This document shows, one piece after another, positions 25,612 through 37,564 of a stretch of 64,000 nt of DNA. The stretch comes from Siphlonurus alternatus. Lineage: Eukaryota > Arthropoda > Insecta > Ephemeroptera > Siphlonuridae. Below the pieces are notes generated by a model. The model did not search any database. It saw nothing but the letters and a program-made list of their open reading frames with translations, and had not been told where the DNA came from. The translations under genes were made by a program, and so were the position numbers. Where the stretch lies: contig OX463784.1 in assembly GCA_949825025.1 (NCBI GenBank), positions 10,671,431-10,735,430 on the forward strand, in the 5' to 3' direction. The stretch's first letter is position 1. Each line of letters opens with the position of its first letter.

Positions 25612-25804
25612 CTAAAAACCTATTAAAAATAAATGAATTTTTTAAGGATTTTTTTTTCTTCAGTTATTTTGTATATGCCAGCGCTGCATAGATCAAGAAA
25701 ATATTCTTACAAGATTTAATGGAAGTCCAGCAAATTATTCCATAAGTTACATGAAGTTTTAGCTTTATATATATTTTTTTTATTTATTTATTTATTTATT
25801 TTTT

Positions 25805-26181
25805 TACATGGATACACCCCAAAGAGCTTACAGCTTGCGGCGGGGTACTGGGTAGGGATAAGGTAGGGAACGGATAGTGGCCACGGCCTGCATGCTTACG
25901 CGTCCCAGCATTCGCTGAAGTGAGACTGAGGGAACCATGGAAAACCTCAGTCAGGACGGACACCTCTACTTTTTCTCAATGGACCAAAGCGACGTCCAAA
26001 GCCTGGGGAACCACACACAAGTGCATCACTGCACTGGGTGGAAAGTGAGATGAATTTACCCCAGGGAGGGAGCAGCGTATTTTTTACTTGAAACAGTCAC
26101 CCATCCAAGTACTAACCACGCTCGACGTAGCCTGACTTCGGTGATCTAACGAGAACCGGTCAATGCACTGCGCCACGCACG
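25805..26181 (-). mobile_element. 5S-derived SINE copy F, second subfamily
   Basis: On the minus strand the head reads GCGCAGTGCATTGACC, GATCACCGAAGTCAGGCTAC and GTACTTGGATGGGTGACTG. The body differs from copies A-D (GAAACCTCA replaced by GTTTTCCATGGTTCCCTCAG, and a GCATTCGCTG block) and matches copy G. GTACTTGG keeps the ancestral 5S base lost in copies A-D. Confidence 0.88.
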
Positions 26182-26221
26182 ATTATTTACATATCGGTAT
26201 CCAGACGGGAGTTTAAAAATG

Positions 26222-26339
26222 GGTTCGATTCACGGAGAAGTTAGCCACGTTTAGCTTAACCACGTTTAACTATACCTGTTTTTACCACTTTTAAACGTGG
26301 TTAGAAATCTGGCTAACTGCTTCATGAGAATCACGCCCA
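26222..26339. mobile_element. Palindromic MITE, TTAGCCACGTTTAGC family
   Basis: GATTCACGGAGAAGTTAGCC and its partner GGCTAACTGCTTCATGAGAA pair. The centre is ACTATACCTGTTTTTACC. A longer copy lies at 53391-53542. Confidence 0.75.
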
Positions 26340-26642
26340 ATATTATCTTCATACTCCTGAAGGCATGATTTTTGCAATGTTGTATTTCATTCATCTCTGT
26401 TATCACTCTTATCAATTTTTCATGTGATGTTGGGGCCAGGCAGATACATGTAAATATCCACCCTTCTATATCGTATGTGTATAAACAATGTTTCACTTGT
26501 ATTCCGGTATATATTAACATGAAGAACTTTACCGCTACTTTGGTTGTGGGAGATGCCTAGCATTCTTTAGAAGCGTGGTGACCTTGAACTTTTCAAGGAC
26601 ACCTACAAGGATGGGCTTATAAAAATTACACACCTTTATCTC

Positions 26643-26647
<5 letters not shown>

Positions 26648-26681
<34 letters not shown>

Positions 26682-26691
26682 TATATATATA

Positions 26692-26722
<31 letters not shown>
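26648..26722. repeat. (TA)n microsatellite with AATT interruptions
   Basis: Three TA tracts separated by two AATT interruptions. Confidence 0.93.
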
Positions 26723-26727
<5 letters not shown>

Positions 26728-27279
26728 TGCATGATTCCGTGAAATTTTTAATACATTTTGTGAATAACTTAATAATGTACGTGTAGAAAATGCAATTTTC
26801 TTTCTTACAAATAAGTTCTGGAAATATAAAGAATTAAAAATTAATCACAAAATGCCTAATAAAAAAACTTCAAATGAAAACAGTAAAAAAGTTTAGACTC
26901 TTAAATATATGGCTATTAAATAACTGACCTAGTATGAGAAGTGTTAAGTCATGATTTTACACATTTAATTTTAATAAACCATTCCTAAACATTTCTGTAA
27001 TACATTTAAATGTCAGATTTTTTTTTATTATTTTTTTATTCGTGAATATCAATTGATTGACAAATAGAATTGAGAGCATTATAGTGATAAAAATATACAT
27101 TTTTTATGCGAAATATAAAAGTTTACCTTTATTTGTGTCATAGTGTTAAAATTTCTTTCTGCACACTATTAGTGCAATGGAGGACTTACTTTGCCCAATC
27201 GATTAATAAATTATTAAAAATATATTGATTCTCACTTGATTTCGTTGATACGAAAAGAATAAAGTAATGGATAATCTTG

Positions 27280-27575
27280 AATTTTTACTGCAAATTTGAT
27301 TAGAGAATCCTGAGTTAAATATTGTTAATTTTTTTAGATTTTTTTGAACCCCCTAACTCTCAAAATCGAGGGGAAAGACGCTGTGACGTCATAATCATGC
27401 AACATATTTCCCTATGCCTGAGTGTTAAATATTTGCATGACTATGACGTCACAGCGTTTTGCAGCATGATTTTAAGGGTGCTAGAGGGTAATTAATATAT
27501 GATATATAAATTTACAAAAAATGACTTTAGGTTACAATCCAAATATACAATAAAAAGTTAATGAAGGTTGACCAT
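27280..27575. mobile_element. TGACGTCA-hairpin MITE, copy 3
   Basis: Core hairpin CGCTGTGACGTCATAATCAT paired with GCATGACTATGACGTCACAG, flanked by CCTGAGTTAAATATTG on the left and AATGAAGGTTGACC-like sequence on the right. Confidence 0.72.
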
Positions 27576-30064
27576 TGCGTCATTATAATATATCTATCTA
27601 ACACGAATTTTTTCTCAGTGTATCCTATCAATTTTAAAAGTTTATAAACATAAGTTAGCAAAGTGGGACAAACGTCTACTGATCTTTGGTGCTTACAAAT
27701 TTAATAATACACAGATCAATGTAGTTAACATGGGATATATCAGGTTCTACGCAGATATATTAAACTAGGTTAATATAATTATATTGTATTTTTTTTTAAT
27801 CTAGATATCTTGCATAGTAGTAACTATTAAGAATTGTTTACAAGATATTAATTGCTTCAACATTGAAATATTGTTTTCTAATTATACTATAAACGATTAG
27901 AAAACTATAAATTTATCTTACGACGTAGAACTACGTATAATTTGTTTATGTTTCTAATAAGCAGAAAAACAAAACTTTTAACATATATATTAAAGGTTAA
28001 ACCTAATGAGCTAAATTTAATTTGTAACACAACAAACGAAATTGATCACCTGTTTTGTTAGCTACTCAGGCATTTAACTGCGCAGTTTTATATGGAGCTC
28101 ATAGTTCCATGACCTTTATAACTGAAGTTTCCAGGTTATCCTTAGTGCTGAAATAAATCAGAGTATTTAAATAGATAAATACCAAAACAAAAAAGTTGGG
28201 AATTTTAAGTAAAAAAAGGAAATAAACAAATTAATAATTATTATAATTTCCAAAAGTTTTAATCGTCACATTTTCTAATTAATTATGTTTTTTGCACTTT
28301 CTGCAAAATTATTTAAGGGCCCGATCTGGTAGAGGTAAAACACCTTACGCGGCAAAATGTAGGCAACCACGCGGTTTTTAGCTCGAAAGGAAAAACAGGC
28401 TCTACCTGCTCTTCATCGCATTTTTTCATTTATGTATTCGGTAATAAATGTCACAGAAACTTCAGACAAAAATGACTTTGGTCTACTTTTTAATGACAAG
28501 TTCATTTTTATACAGCTTTAAACAACCAGATCAATACTTTTTTGCGAATACGTGATGAGATCGATAAGGAAGATAAAAATTTTATTTCCATAAAAATGTC
28601 ATTGTTGAGATGGGTAGCGGTCACTAATCCGCTGACATTGTTATAGACCACAATAGAGTAAAGTGCTCCTGCGAACACCTGCTGCTAGGGGAGGAGAAAA
28701 TTCGGAGACTCAGAAAATGAACCGCTGTCAATCATGTTTATATTATGTTCAATAAATTACTAATAATTATTATTTCTTTTCCGATTATAAGAAATTACAG
28801 TAGCAGTGATCTGAGACTTTTAATTATTTTTAGATGTGATATAATTATAAATTTATGTTTTTTGCAAAGACATTAGTTTTATATTATAGTATAACATGAA
28901 GACAGTATAAATGATTAGGAAGAGTCATGATTGAGGAAGAGTCACAAAATGTGTTAGTCAATTAATCTTATCTTGCAATTAATATTATAAATAAAGTATT
29001 ATTTAATTATTTATTAAAAACAATTAAAAACATATATTCGATATATGTTTTAATATATATATATATATATATATATCGATAAATATATTTTTGTTTTTAA
29101 TTCATTGTTATATAAAATGCCGATAATGATATACAAGTTGAATTTATTACAAAAATTGTATTCTTACTATTTTACATGATTTGAAAATGAAAAAATTATT
29201 TTGTTACACAACGAACTGGACGGCGAGCCATCTCGCTGCTATATAACTGATTATAGGCCAGTCAATATAGGTTTTGACCTCGGATAAATTCCGAAGTTTG
29301 TGATTTTTTCAGCATCGATAGAACTCAATGCCCTGAGTAACATATCCAAAGCCCCCCAAAATCCCACCGGGGCTTTCGCCGCCATCTTGATGGAAAGTCA
29401 TGCATATAGTACCCTCACTAATTTGCATGTTGTGGCGGAACCGTGTTACATAGAAGCAATGTAAATGCATATAATGATAGGCAGATATATTTGCTACAAG
29501 AAAATATAAAAATATATTTAATTTTAATTTCAATTAACCCTTAAATTAATTATTTTCTGAAAAGTTTGGTGTTAAAAAAAAGTTTAACGGTGAATTTCGT
29601 AGTCAATATTTATAAATACAAAAAGATTCTTCATTCAAAAGTTTAAGACAAAATCCTTGCAATTTCATAAATGCTAATAACTTTTCTTTAGCTTAAATAA
29701 TTAAGGAGATACGCGACTTCGTAGCGCAAGAAACATGCCAGTTGACCGCTCTGCATGCCCGCCCGCCACAATACAACACGCCATTATAATACAGCGCGCG
29801 AGCACTGCAATGAATGCGCTCTCGCGGCTCTCAGTGGCTTGTTACCTTTATTTATTTATATATAACTACGTGTAAGGTGTTTTATAAAGTTGTAAATTTA
29901 GTTTTAACACTCTGCTTTTGCAAAAAAAAAAAAAAAAAAAAAAAAATCAAATTAACATTGAACTTCTTATGACATTGATTATTCCATAAACTTTTTATAA
30001 TATTATATTAATTTATATTACATATTTTTTAAGTAATTACCTGCAGCAGAAATTTAAGTCCTAC

Positions 30065-30231
30065 CCCTTTGTCTCCTTACACGGTGTAAGGCACGGTAGA
30101 AAACAGACAAACTTATATAATTAAATAGTTATTTTCGTGATGCTGCATTTGTGGATGATACTTTAATTTAAGTCTACTCTTATTTATTTTCAATTTTTTA
30201 TATGACATGTACTGTATAATACCACTGTCCG

Positions 30232-30317
<86 letters not shown>

Positions 30318-30491
30318 TTAATTAACATCATCAAATCCGATCCGATACATAATTTTTAAAAATATATATGTAATAACAATCACAAGTTCAATGGATTATA
30401 ATAATATTATATGGTTTATTATAAAGTTTATGTATTAACACTTAGAGATATCACAAATGCATATATGTGTTATTAGTTATTATAATATATG

Positions 30492-30528
<37 letters not shown>

Positions 30529-31205
30529 TTATATCAACATGTAATCAGTATGACTATTTTTGAAATCAAGATTATTTACAATCGATAGAATATAAATTTA
30601 ATGTTGGGCCTTATAGTTCGGACAAAATTGAGTACTCCTTAATAAAAGACGCTATTTAAGAAGTAAGATACTCAATTTTGACCGAACTATTCAACTACGC
30701 TCTAATTATTCTTTTAAATGTAATAAATTTTGATTTCAAATATCGATGAGATACATGAAGATACATAATAATATTTATTCATTGTATATTCAGCTTCTAT
30801 ATAGAGCTGAGGCTATTTTTATAAATTTAATAGCCATAGAATCTTACATAGTTTATGCCACGAAAATGTTTTTTTCTTTTTTTTTTTAATATACATATAA
30901 TATAAAAACGCATATACTGCATTCGTGACACCTCTAAAACATTATAAATAATATATTATTACAAAACTTTAAATATATCCATTGAACTTGTGATTGTTTC
31001 TATCTATTTTTAAAAATAATAAGTGTTGGATCGGATATGATGATATTTTGTAAATGTATTTATACGACAGTGGTATTATATATAATACATATAAAAATTC
31101 GAAAATTAGTAAGATTATACTTCAAATAAAGTACTGTATCATCAACACAGTACCAAAATATTCTTGCTGCCTGTTTTCCACTGTGCCTTACACATTGTAA
31201 TTTAT
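30065..31205. repeat. Degenerate inverted repeat inside the 3.4-kb foldback
   Basis: The outer ends (GTGTAAGGCACGGTAGAAAA and, inverted, TTTTCCACTGTGCCTTACAC) and inner blocks such as ATCCATTGAACTTGTGATTG pair in inverted orientation across the region. An innermost hairpin on TAGTTCGG.CAAAATTGAGTA lies near 30614-30690. Long TA tracts interrupt the left arm. It is probably an older insertion. Confidence 0.65.
30233..30314. repeat. (TA)n microsatellite
   Basis: About 40 TA units inside the left arm of the 30065-31205 inverted repeat. A shorter TA tract lies at about 30499-30523. Confidence 0.95.
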
Positions 31206-31570
31206 ATAAATATATAATCATAATTATTTACTTAAATGGGGGGTATGAGGAAGCAAAATTTTTATTGAAACATTATGTTATTTGTAAGCTAGCTGACATA
31301 AACAAACATTATATATATAAAGAAGGAATATAATTATTTTTGTATATACATGCATGACTGACAAAAAGGGTAAAGAATTAAATTTACTGCACTTTACTTA
31401 AGAAAATGTATTACAATTTATATTGTATATACGTAATAATCAATGTCACGAGAAGTTAATAAAAAGCTTCAATGATTGATATTTAGCATAAGCATATTGA
31501 TACAAATAAATTTACAACTTATTTTTAACCTACTTCCAATAGAGGAATATTTTTTCTTGAACTTCACGAT

Positions 31571-31945
31571 TTAAGGGGAAGGTAACGCGCCCAATGTTAA
31601 AAAATATCCCATGACACATGAAAATTATGAAAAAAATTTAAAATGTTCTCCTCTACATATATTCCCTATAATATCAGTAGCTAAAATATCAGGTATACAA
31701 ATTCGAGCTAGTTTTTTTTTTAGTTATGAATTTTTAAAGTTGACTATACTTAAACATGGAAAAATCAAACTTCAATGTTAATCTAGTCAACTTCAAAAAC
31801 TAGCTCGAATTTGTATACATGATATTTTAGCCACTGATATTATAGGAATGTAGAGGAGAACATTTTTTTTTTTTTTTTTCATAATTTTCATGTGTCATGC
31901 TGTATGGGATATTTTTTAACATTGGGCACGTTACCTCACCCTTAA
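31571..31945. mobile_element. 375-bp palindromic MITE (GGTAACG family), full length
   Basis: The ends read TTAAGGG and CCCTTAA, followed by GGTAACG and CCCAATGTTAAAAAATATCC in inverted orientation. Almost the whole element folds on itself, with a centre near ACATGGAAAAATCAAACTTC. A truncated relative lies at 7110-7356. Confidence 0.8.
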
Positions 31946-33416
31946 GGGCTATTGTAGCTATTAACACATGTTGAACATATAATATAAATATAATATATAT
32001 ATATAATAAATAATATATATAATAAATAATACATATTATATACAAAGGTAACAAGCCACTGAGAGCCGCGAGACCGCATTCATTCATTGCAGTGCTCGCG
32101 CGCTGTATTATAATGGCGTGTTGTATTGTGGCGGGCGGGCAGGCAGAGCGGTCAACTGGCATGTTTCTTGCGCTACGAAGTCGCGTATCTCCTTCATTTT
32201 TTAAGCTAAAGAAAAGTTATCAGCATTTATGAAATTGCAAGGATTTTGTCTTAAACTTTTGAATGAAGAATATTTCTGTATTTATAAATATTGACTACGA
32301 AATTCACCGTTAAACTTTTTTTTAACACCAAACTTTTCAGAAAATAATTAATTTAAGGGTTAATTGAAATTAAAATCAAATATATTTTTATATTTTCTTG
32401 TAGCAAATATATCTGCCTATCATTATATGCATTTACATTGCTTCTATGTAACACGGTTCCGCCACAATATGCAAATTAGTGAGGGTACTATATGCAAGAC
32501 TTCCCATCAAGATGGCGGCGAAAGCCCCGGTGGGATTTTGGGGGGCTTTGGATATGTTACTCAAGGCATTGATTTCTACCGATGCTGAAAAAATTACAAA
32601 CTTCGGAATTTATCCGAGGTCAAGATAGGATTTTCACCTATATTGACTGGCCTATTAGTTGTGTTCTGTTAGAATTTAGTATACTGTGAACAAAGATTTG
32701 AAAGCCCCAAAGTAATTTTCAATTTTCTCTATACTAGGTGATAATGAACCTTGAGGTGTTCCTATAGTGTAATATTCCATTATTATGTAGAGACAGCTAA
32801 ATCTGAATTCAGTGTACATAATAGCAAAATGTAAGGAGTAAAGATAGAACTGCGGAGCGAGTGGATGATGGTAAAGCAAGATAAGGGTTGAGAGCGGGAG
32901 GACTGCAGGCAGGTAAATTCTTTTATTGTTCTCTCTCGGCTCTCCCTTCTCCTCTCTCTCGGCCGCACTTGTAGTTCAGTATTTCGCATATTTCCGCAAT
33001 TCCGCACGGCGCTGCATTCAGTGGTTTTAGGAACCAGAAATTGCAAAAAAGTAGCTCTAGTCTATAAGTTCCAGTAAATTTAATAACATGAATTAATACT
33101 TTCAGCGTACACTATATTAAAGCAGACAACATTTTCTAGACCGCTATTCGACCCTATTGTTGAAATTATTTTTTTTACAAGTGTTATGATGAAGTAAAGT
33201 TGACACTCTTTTACCGCTTTTAATAATTAATTAAAAATTAATTGGTGGTCGTGGTGTAAAAACAAATTCATTGGCGGATTACATATCAGTCTCCTCTTTT
33301 CAATGATGTTTTTTAATTTTTTGTGAAGCAAATATTGTACCCTACAGAACTGATAGAAAACACTGTTTTTTCCTTATGGCCGTTCCTACTAGATCGGGCC
33401 CTTAATTTGCGGCCAT

Positions 33417-33749
33417 GGCCAAGCATTGGAGTATCGACCTCAATTTTTTTATTGCAAAATGGATAGAGGGTGCAAAGTTATGCTACCCTGAATTTCTTCA
33501 GATTTTTTAGAGTCCAGGAAATATTTTTAAAAAAATATTGAAAGTTCTTTTTGTGACGTCACGAGACGCCACTCCTTAAGAAAAGGATAGGACTTGCCGC
33601 CGCGTGACGTCACAAATAAAATTTCAATAATTTTTTAAAAATACTTCCCGGGCTCTAAAAAATCTGAAAAAAAAAATCAGGGTGGCATAACTTTTTATCT
33701 TCTATTCATATCTGCAATAAAAAAAATTAAGGTCGGTACTCCTTTGCCT
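33417..33749. mobile_element. 333-bp foldback MITE with TGACGTCAC sites
   Basis: Arms run from GGAGTATCGACCTCAATTTT inward (GGTGCAAAGTTATGC, TCAGATTTTTTAGAG) and return inverted to AAGGTCGGTACTCCTTTGCC. The centre is CACTCCTTAAGAAAAGGATA, with TGACGTCAC on both sides. It starts about 12 bp to the right of the 28313-33405 pair. A relative lies at 52925. Confidence 0.78.
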
Positions 33750-34981
33750 AATTTAACTGAGGGCAATTTAAGGTCGTTAAATACATGGGAGATCTTACCA
33801 GAGAGCATACTTACTATTTATACTTAATATTTTTAATATAATATATTATATTAACACACGTCACTCTCCTACTAGCACCCCAAAATTAACATTTTTCATA
33901 TAAGAAACTATTCCCTCTCTCACCATTAAAACCTAGCGCAAGGTCCAACGTTGACTCAGGGAACGTGGAAACCTAATTCCGGATGGTCGGTATATGCCAG
34001 TATCTCTCACATTTATTATAATAGAGACCTGGTCAATTTCCTGATGTCCGTAAGTGACGGTGGAAGGAAAGGACAAAGGTTTTGTCATGGCAAGGAGGAC
34101 GACTGGATCAGGTGGTTTTTTTTTTCTAGCAGACTGCGAAAAAAAAAAGTGAGTGTAATGTGATTGTTTTGTTGGAGGTGATCTTCGTGATTTATTACCT
34201 TCATTTTTAACTACACTCAAGGTTATCACAACGTGTTTTTCTTGAATTATTAATCTTACTAGCAATACATTACCACAGTGACATAAAACCACATTTTACA
34301 AAATAAAAATAAATTGATCACATGGCCATTATATTTTTTGTAGGTTTGGGTAAACTAGAACTCCCTGGTTTGAGAGTTTCTTATTTCTCGTTCACATTAT
34401 AATGAACAGTTATTAAAATACATACTTCTTAATATGCTTATACTTATATATATGTAGCCAGATTTAACTATATTATTTTTATTTCATATAATTTTTGGTA
34501 TTTTTATTTATCCTACAATTGGATGAGCATGATTTATTGTTTTTTCGCACATGCACAAAATTCATACTATAAATTTATTTTATTTTAATTTAATATTTTA
34601 AATTTATGATATTTTTTAATATTTGTTGTACGAAATATATAAAAATAAAATATAATTATGCAAATAAAATAAAAAATATTGTTTTTCTTAATTAAAAAAA
34701 ATGTATGTACTTATAAAATAAAATAATTTACTACAGCAAGATAAATTTTGCATTTAAAATAATAAGAAATTAGAGCCATGGCCATTAATGTCATTATACA
34801 TTTTTTAAAACTCCCCAGTGTTGTGGCAGAGTTCAAATAGATAAATTGCAATAATTGCATTAATTGATTGGTAAGAGGTAGACATGGTCAAGCGAATTAT
34901 TTTTGTGCAGGTCAGGGCAAATTTGATTTCACAAATCTTGTGTTTCTCATGGCCGCATTGCTATTGTTAGGTGTTGTCTAA

Positions 34982-35372
34982 TGGGAGGTGTGGCGCAGTG
35001 CGCTTGACAGGGTCTAGACAGATCACCGAAGTCAAGCCACATTGAGCATGGTTAGTAGTTGGATGGGTGACCATTTTCAATAAAAACCACGTTTCCCACC
35101 CAGGAGTAAATCGTTGCGCTTTTCCACTATGTGGTTCCCCTGGTTTTGGACCATTGCACTTCCGGTTCATTGACAAAAGCTGTAGCGTCCATCTTGGCTA
35201 AGGTTTCCACGTTTCCCTCAGTCGCAGGCAAATGCCGGGATGGATTGCAAGGCCGTGGCAGCCCCCGTTCCGGAAAAGCCCACGAAACGCTCATGTTAGG
35301 GTTTCGGAAGGTTCGGGGTTTCAAAATAGTTTAAAATTAGTAATTAGAAGTACCCAATAGGGTTTGATTAAA
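34982..35372 (+). mobile_element. 5S-derived SINE copy C
   Basis: Complete head (GGTGTGGCGCAGTGCGCTTG, GATCACCGAAGTCAAGCC, GTTGGATGGGTGACC) and body, ending ACCCAATAGGGTTTGATTAA before an A-rich stretch. No convincing target duplication was found. Confidence 0.9.
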
Positions 35373-35408
35373 AAATACAAAAAAAAAAAAAAACTCTGAA
35401 ATTTTGGC

Positions 35409-35650
35409 TGTTTTACCGGAGGATACGGCAATACCTGTAGCTTTTGAGGACATTGCAATAATAAAAATGTATAATATTATGCATATTTTATGAAGTTTAA
35501 TATTATACATATATCTTAATAATTGTCTGAAGACATATTAATTACAACTAATAATAGTGTTGTCAATGCTTTAAATTATGCTGTAGCTGCTGTTAGATCA
35601 TTTACATGAATTTTCAATTTAAATAAAATTAAAGCATCCTCACTGACATA
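35409..35650 (+). repeat. Fragment of the ~360-bp dispersed repeat
   Basis: Keeps GGAGGATACGGCAATACCTG and TGCTGTTAGATCATTTACATG with large internal differences; an old copy. A further fragment with GGGAGAATCACAAAAA lies near 38890-38990. Confidence 0.6.
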
Positions 35651-35794
35651 CGGAGGTGTTCGAATTTTCATTATGTTCTCCATTAAGCTTTATGGTCTCA
35701 TTATCATGCTTTTAATGAAATATTTTGATTCATATAAAATTAATAATCATCTTCATCCTTGAGGTATTTGAGGTATCATGAAGGTACTGTCAAA

Positions 35795-35998
35795 TTTACA
35801 CGATATTCCCTACGGAAGCAGCCGGAAGTGTCGGATTTCTGGTCTTGCTATTCCTATTTCAGTTTTGCAATTTCACACATAGGTCAGTACTTCTACTACA
35901 TACCAAGCTGTAAAGTTTCAAAACTAAATTACAAAAAGAAGAGCTGCAAACTTCACACTTCCGGCTACTTCCGGAAGGAATATCAAATTAATTTGACT
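35795..35998. mobile_element. ~200-bp MITE, CTTCCGG ends, copy 3
   Basis: CGATATTCCCTACGGAAGCA and CTTCCGGAAGGAATATCA ends with the shared interior CATAGGTCAGTACTTCTAC. The frame crossing it is not a gene. Confidence 0.8.
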
Positions 35999-36138
35999 GC
36001 ATTTGTTGATGATGGTGTGGAGTTATTTATATTCCCATAAGACATTCTAGTATTCAATTTTTTAAATTTATATAAAATCTATATCTCAGTAGACCTCAGT
36101 ATTTTCCAGGGCTCTCTGTTTTGTAATATATATAACTA

Positions 36139-36376
36139 CCCATCCCAGCATTTACCTGTACATCAGAGGGAAATATGGAGACTTCATACTGGATGGACGC
36201 TACAGATTTTTATCTATGAACTTTAGAGTAAAATGGCAATGGTCTAAGTAAGGGAACTTTATAATTAAGTGATTTTTGTTGAAAATGAACACCCATCTAA
36301 TTACTATCAACGTTTTGGTGTTGCTTGACTTCAGTGATCGGTCGAGAACTGGTCAATGCCCTGCCCCACACTCCTA
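36139..36376 (-). mobile_element. 5S-derived SINE copy H, internally deleted
   Basis: Diverged minus-strand copy with body fragments CCCATCCCAGCATTTACCTG and GGATGGACGCTACAG, and the head complement TTGCTTGACTTCAGTGATCG. The tail is missing. Confidence 0.75.
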
Positions 36377-37417
36377 CAATAATAATATTTTATTATTAAC
36401 TATATATAGTATGTAGTAATAAATACGATCGATTAATGTAAGAAAAATATTATAATAAAAGTAATAATAATTCATCCTTATCATCACCACCACGTTAATG
36501 TAATAGTGGTATTTTTTTTAGTTATAGAAGTACTGAGATAATCTATAAATATGATTCTGATCAATTATAAGTCTCCAGTAAGTCTATATGTAAAAGTGAA
36601 AGTAATTATTGATGAAATATTGCACTAATGCAAATCCAGTCTTGCCTTGTTTTATATTTAAAGTTAATAAAGCGGAAAATATTCTGAAACATGTTTAATC
36701 GAGTCTTAACATTACCGTACATGTCTATACGTAATATACAGATATAAATATTCATGTTTACTTTTATACATTTACCTAGAGTGCATTAGAGTTTAATCCA
36801 GGTAAATTAATTATTGATATTAATTTTATATCAAGAGATATTTTATTACTAATTAAAACATGCTTCAATCTACTGCTACTCGAAACACTCATCAGGTTAA
36901 TTAAATTTATAATATGGAGTATTTTTTCCTGAATTAAATTATGCTAAAATATTTAAACATTAAAAAAATTTGTCAATTTAAAAAATAAATAAAAAATAAT
37001 TCTTTAAATGATTGATTTTTTATATAATAAATTTAAAATTGCAACTGTACTTAATTATTTTATTTAGTTATTGAAATTTTTTAAAAATAATACAATAAAA
37101 TTGTTTGGAATATTAAAGAAATGAAGATAATTTAATATATATTCATAATATTTAAATAATATTTTTTACTACTGATATCAACGCTGAACGTTCTAAAGGC
37201 AATAACACCTTCAAGTAAATCGTGTGTTACTCAAATTTCATCTCTAAAGCAATGTAATAATGTGAAGAAATTATAAGTCATTGATGATATTATATCAATT
37301 AAGTGATAAGTTTACATGTGATGTTGTTTATTATATATAATTATTCACTCTTTGGTTATAGTACGTTTCGACAGGAAAATTGACATAAGACTCATATTTC
37401 CATTTGAGACAATACGT

Positions 37418-37560
37418 ACTTAACCCTTGTCTCATTTGCTGGCACTACTGCCCCAAGAGACAAACAGTAGTAGATTTGCAATTTTGGGGGGAGGTAAGAA
37501 GAGCACCCTGTCCATCCCAGAAAGTTAGTTCACCACGCCTTTATTTAGACAAAACAAGGA
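37418..37560 (+). repeat. Dispersed repeat, TTGCTAGAGCTGCAG family, copy 3 (partial)
   Basis: ACCCTTGTCTCATTTGCTGG, TAGATTTGCAATTTTGG, AGTTCACCACGCCTTTATTT. Diverged and without clear ends. Confidence 0.55.
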
Positions 37561-37564
37561 TAAA

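Larger units (their letters stand above)
29254..32654. mobile_element. 3.4-kb foldback element with ~600-bp arms
   Basis: Arms at 29254-29849 and 32045-32654 are inverted copies with high identity (a few per cent difference). They start TAGGCCAGTCAATATAGG, and TTA lies on both flanks. The duplication is TTA (PIF/Harbinger-like) or TA (mariner-like); the ends do not distinguish these. Short open frames that appear twice in opposite orientation here only reflect the arms. The space between the arms holds TA repeats, a second inverted repeat and a MITE. Confidence 0.8.
28313..33405. mobile_element. Outermost inverted-repeat pair of a nested element cluster
   Basis: TTAAGGGCCCGATCT at 28313-28327 has a perfect inverted partner at 33391-33405, and the match continues to 19 of 20 bases. 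The flanks can be read as a TA duplication. No transposase was recognised inside. The interior is dominated by the 29254-32654 foldback. The short match length leaves some doubt that this is one element. Confidence 0.5.

Noticed and set aside
29309..29533. Open frame with a near-identical twin at 32364-32588 on the opposite strand
   Set aside because: The pair is produced by the inverted arms of the 3.4-kb foldback; no protein family is recognisable.
30113..30334. Ile-Tyr repeat protein on the minus strand
   Set aside because: Translation of the (TA)n microsatellite.
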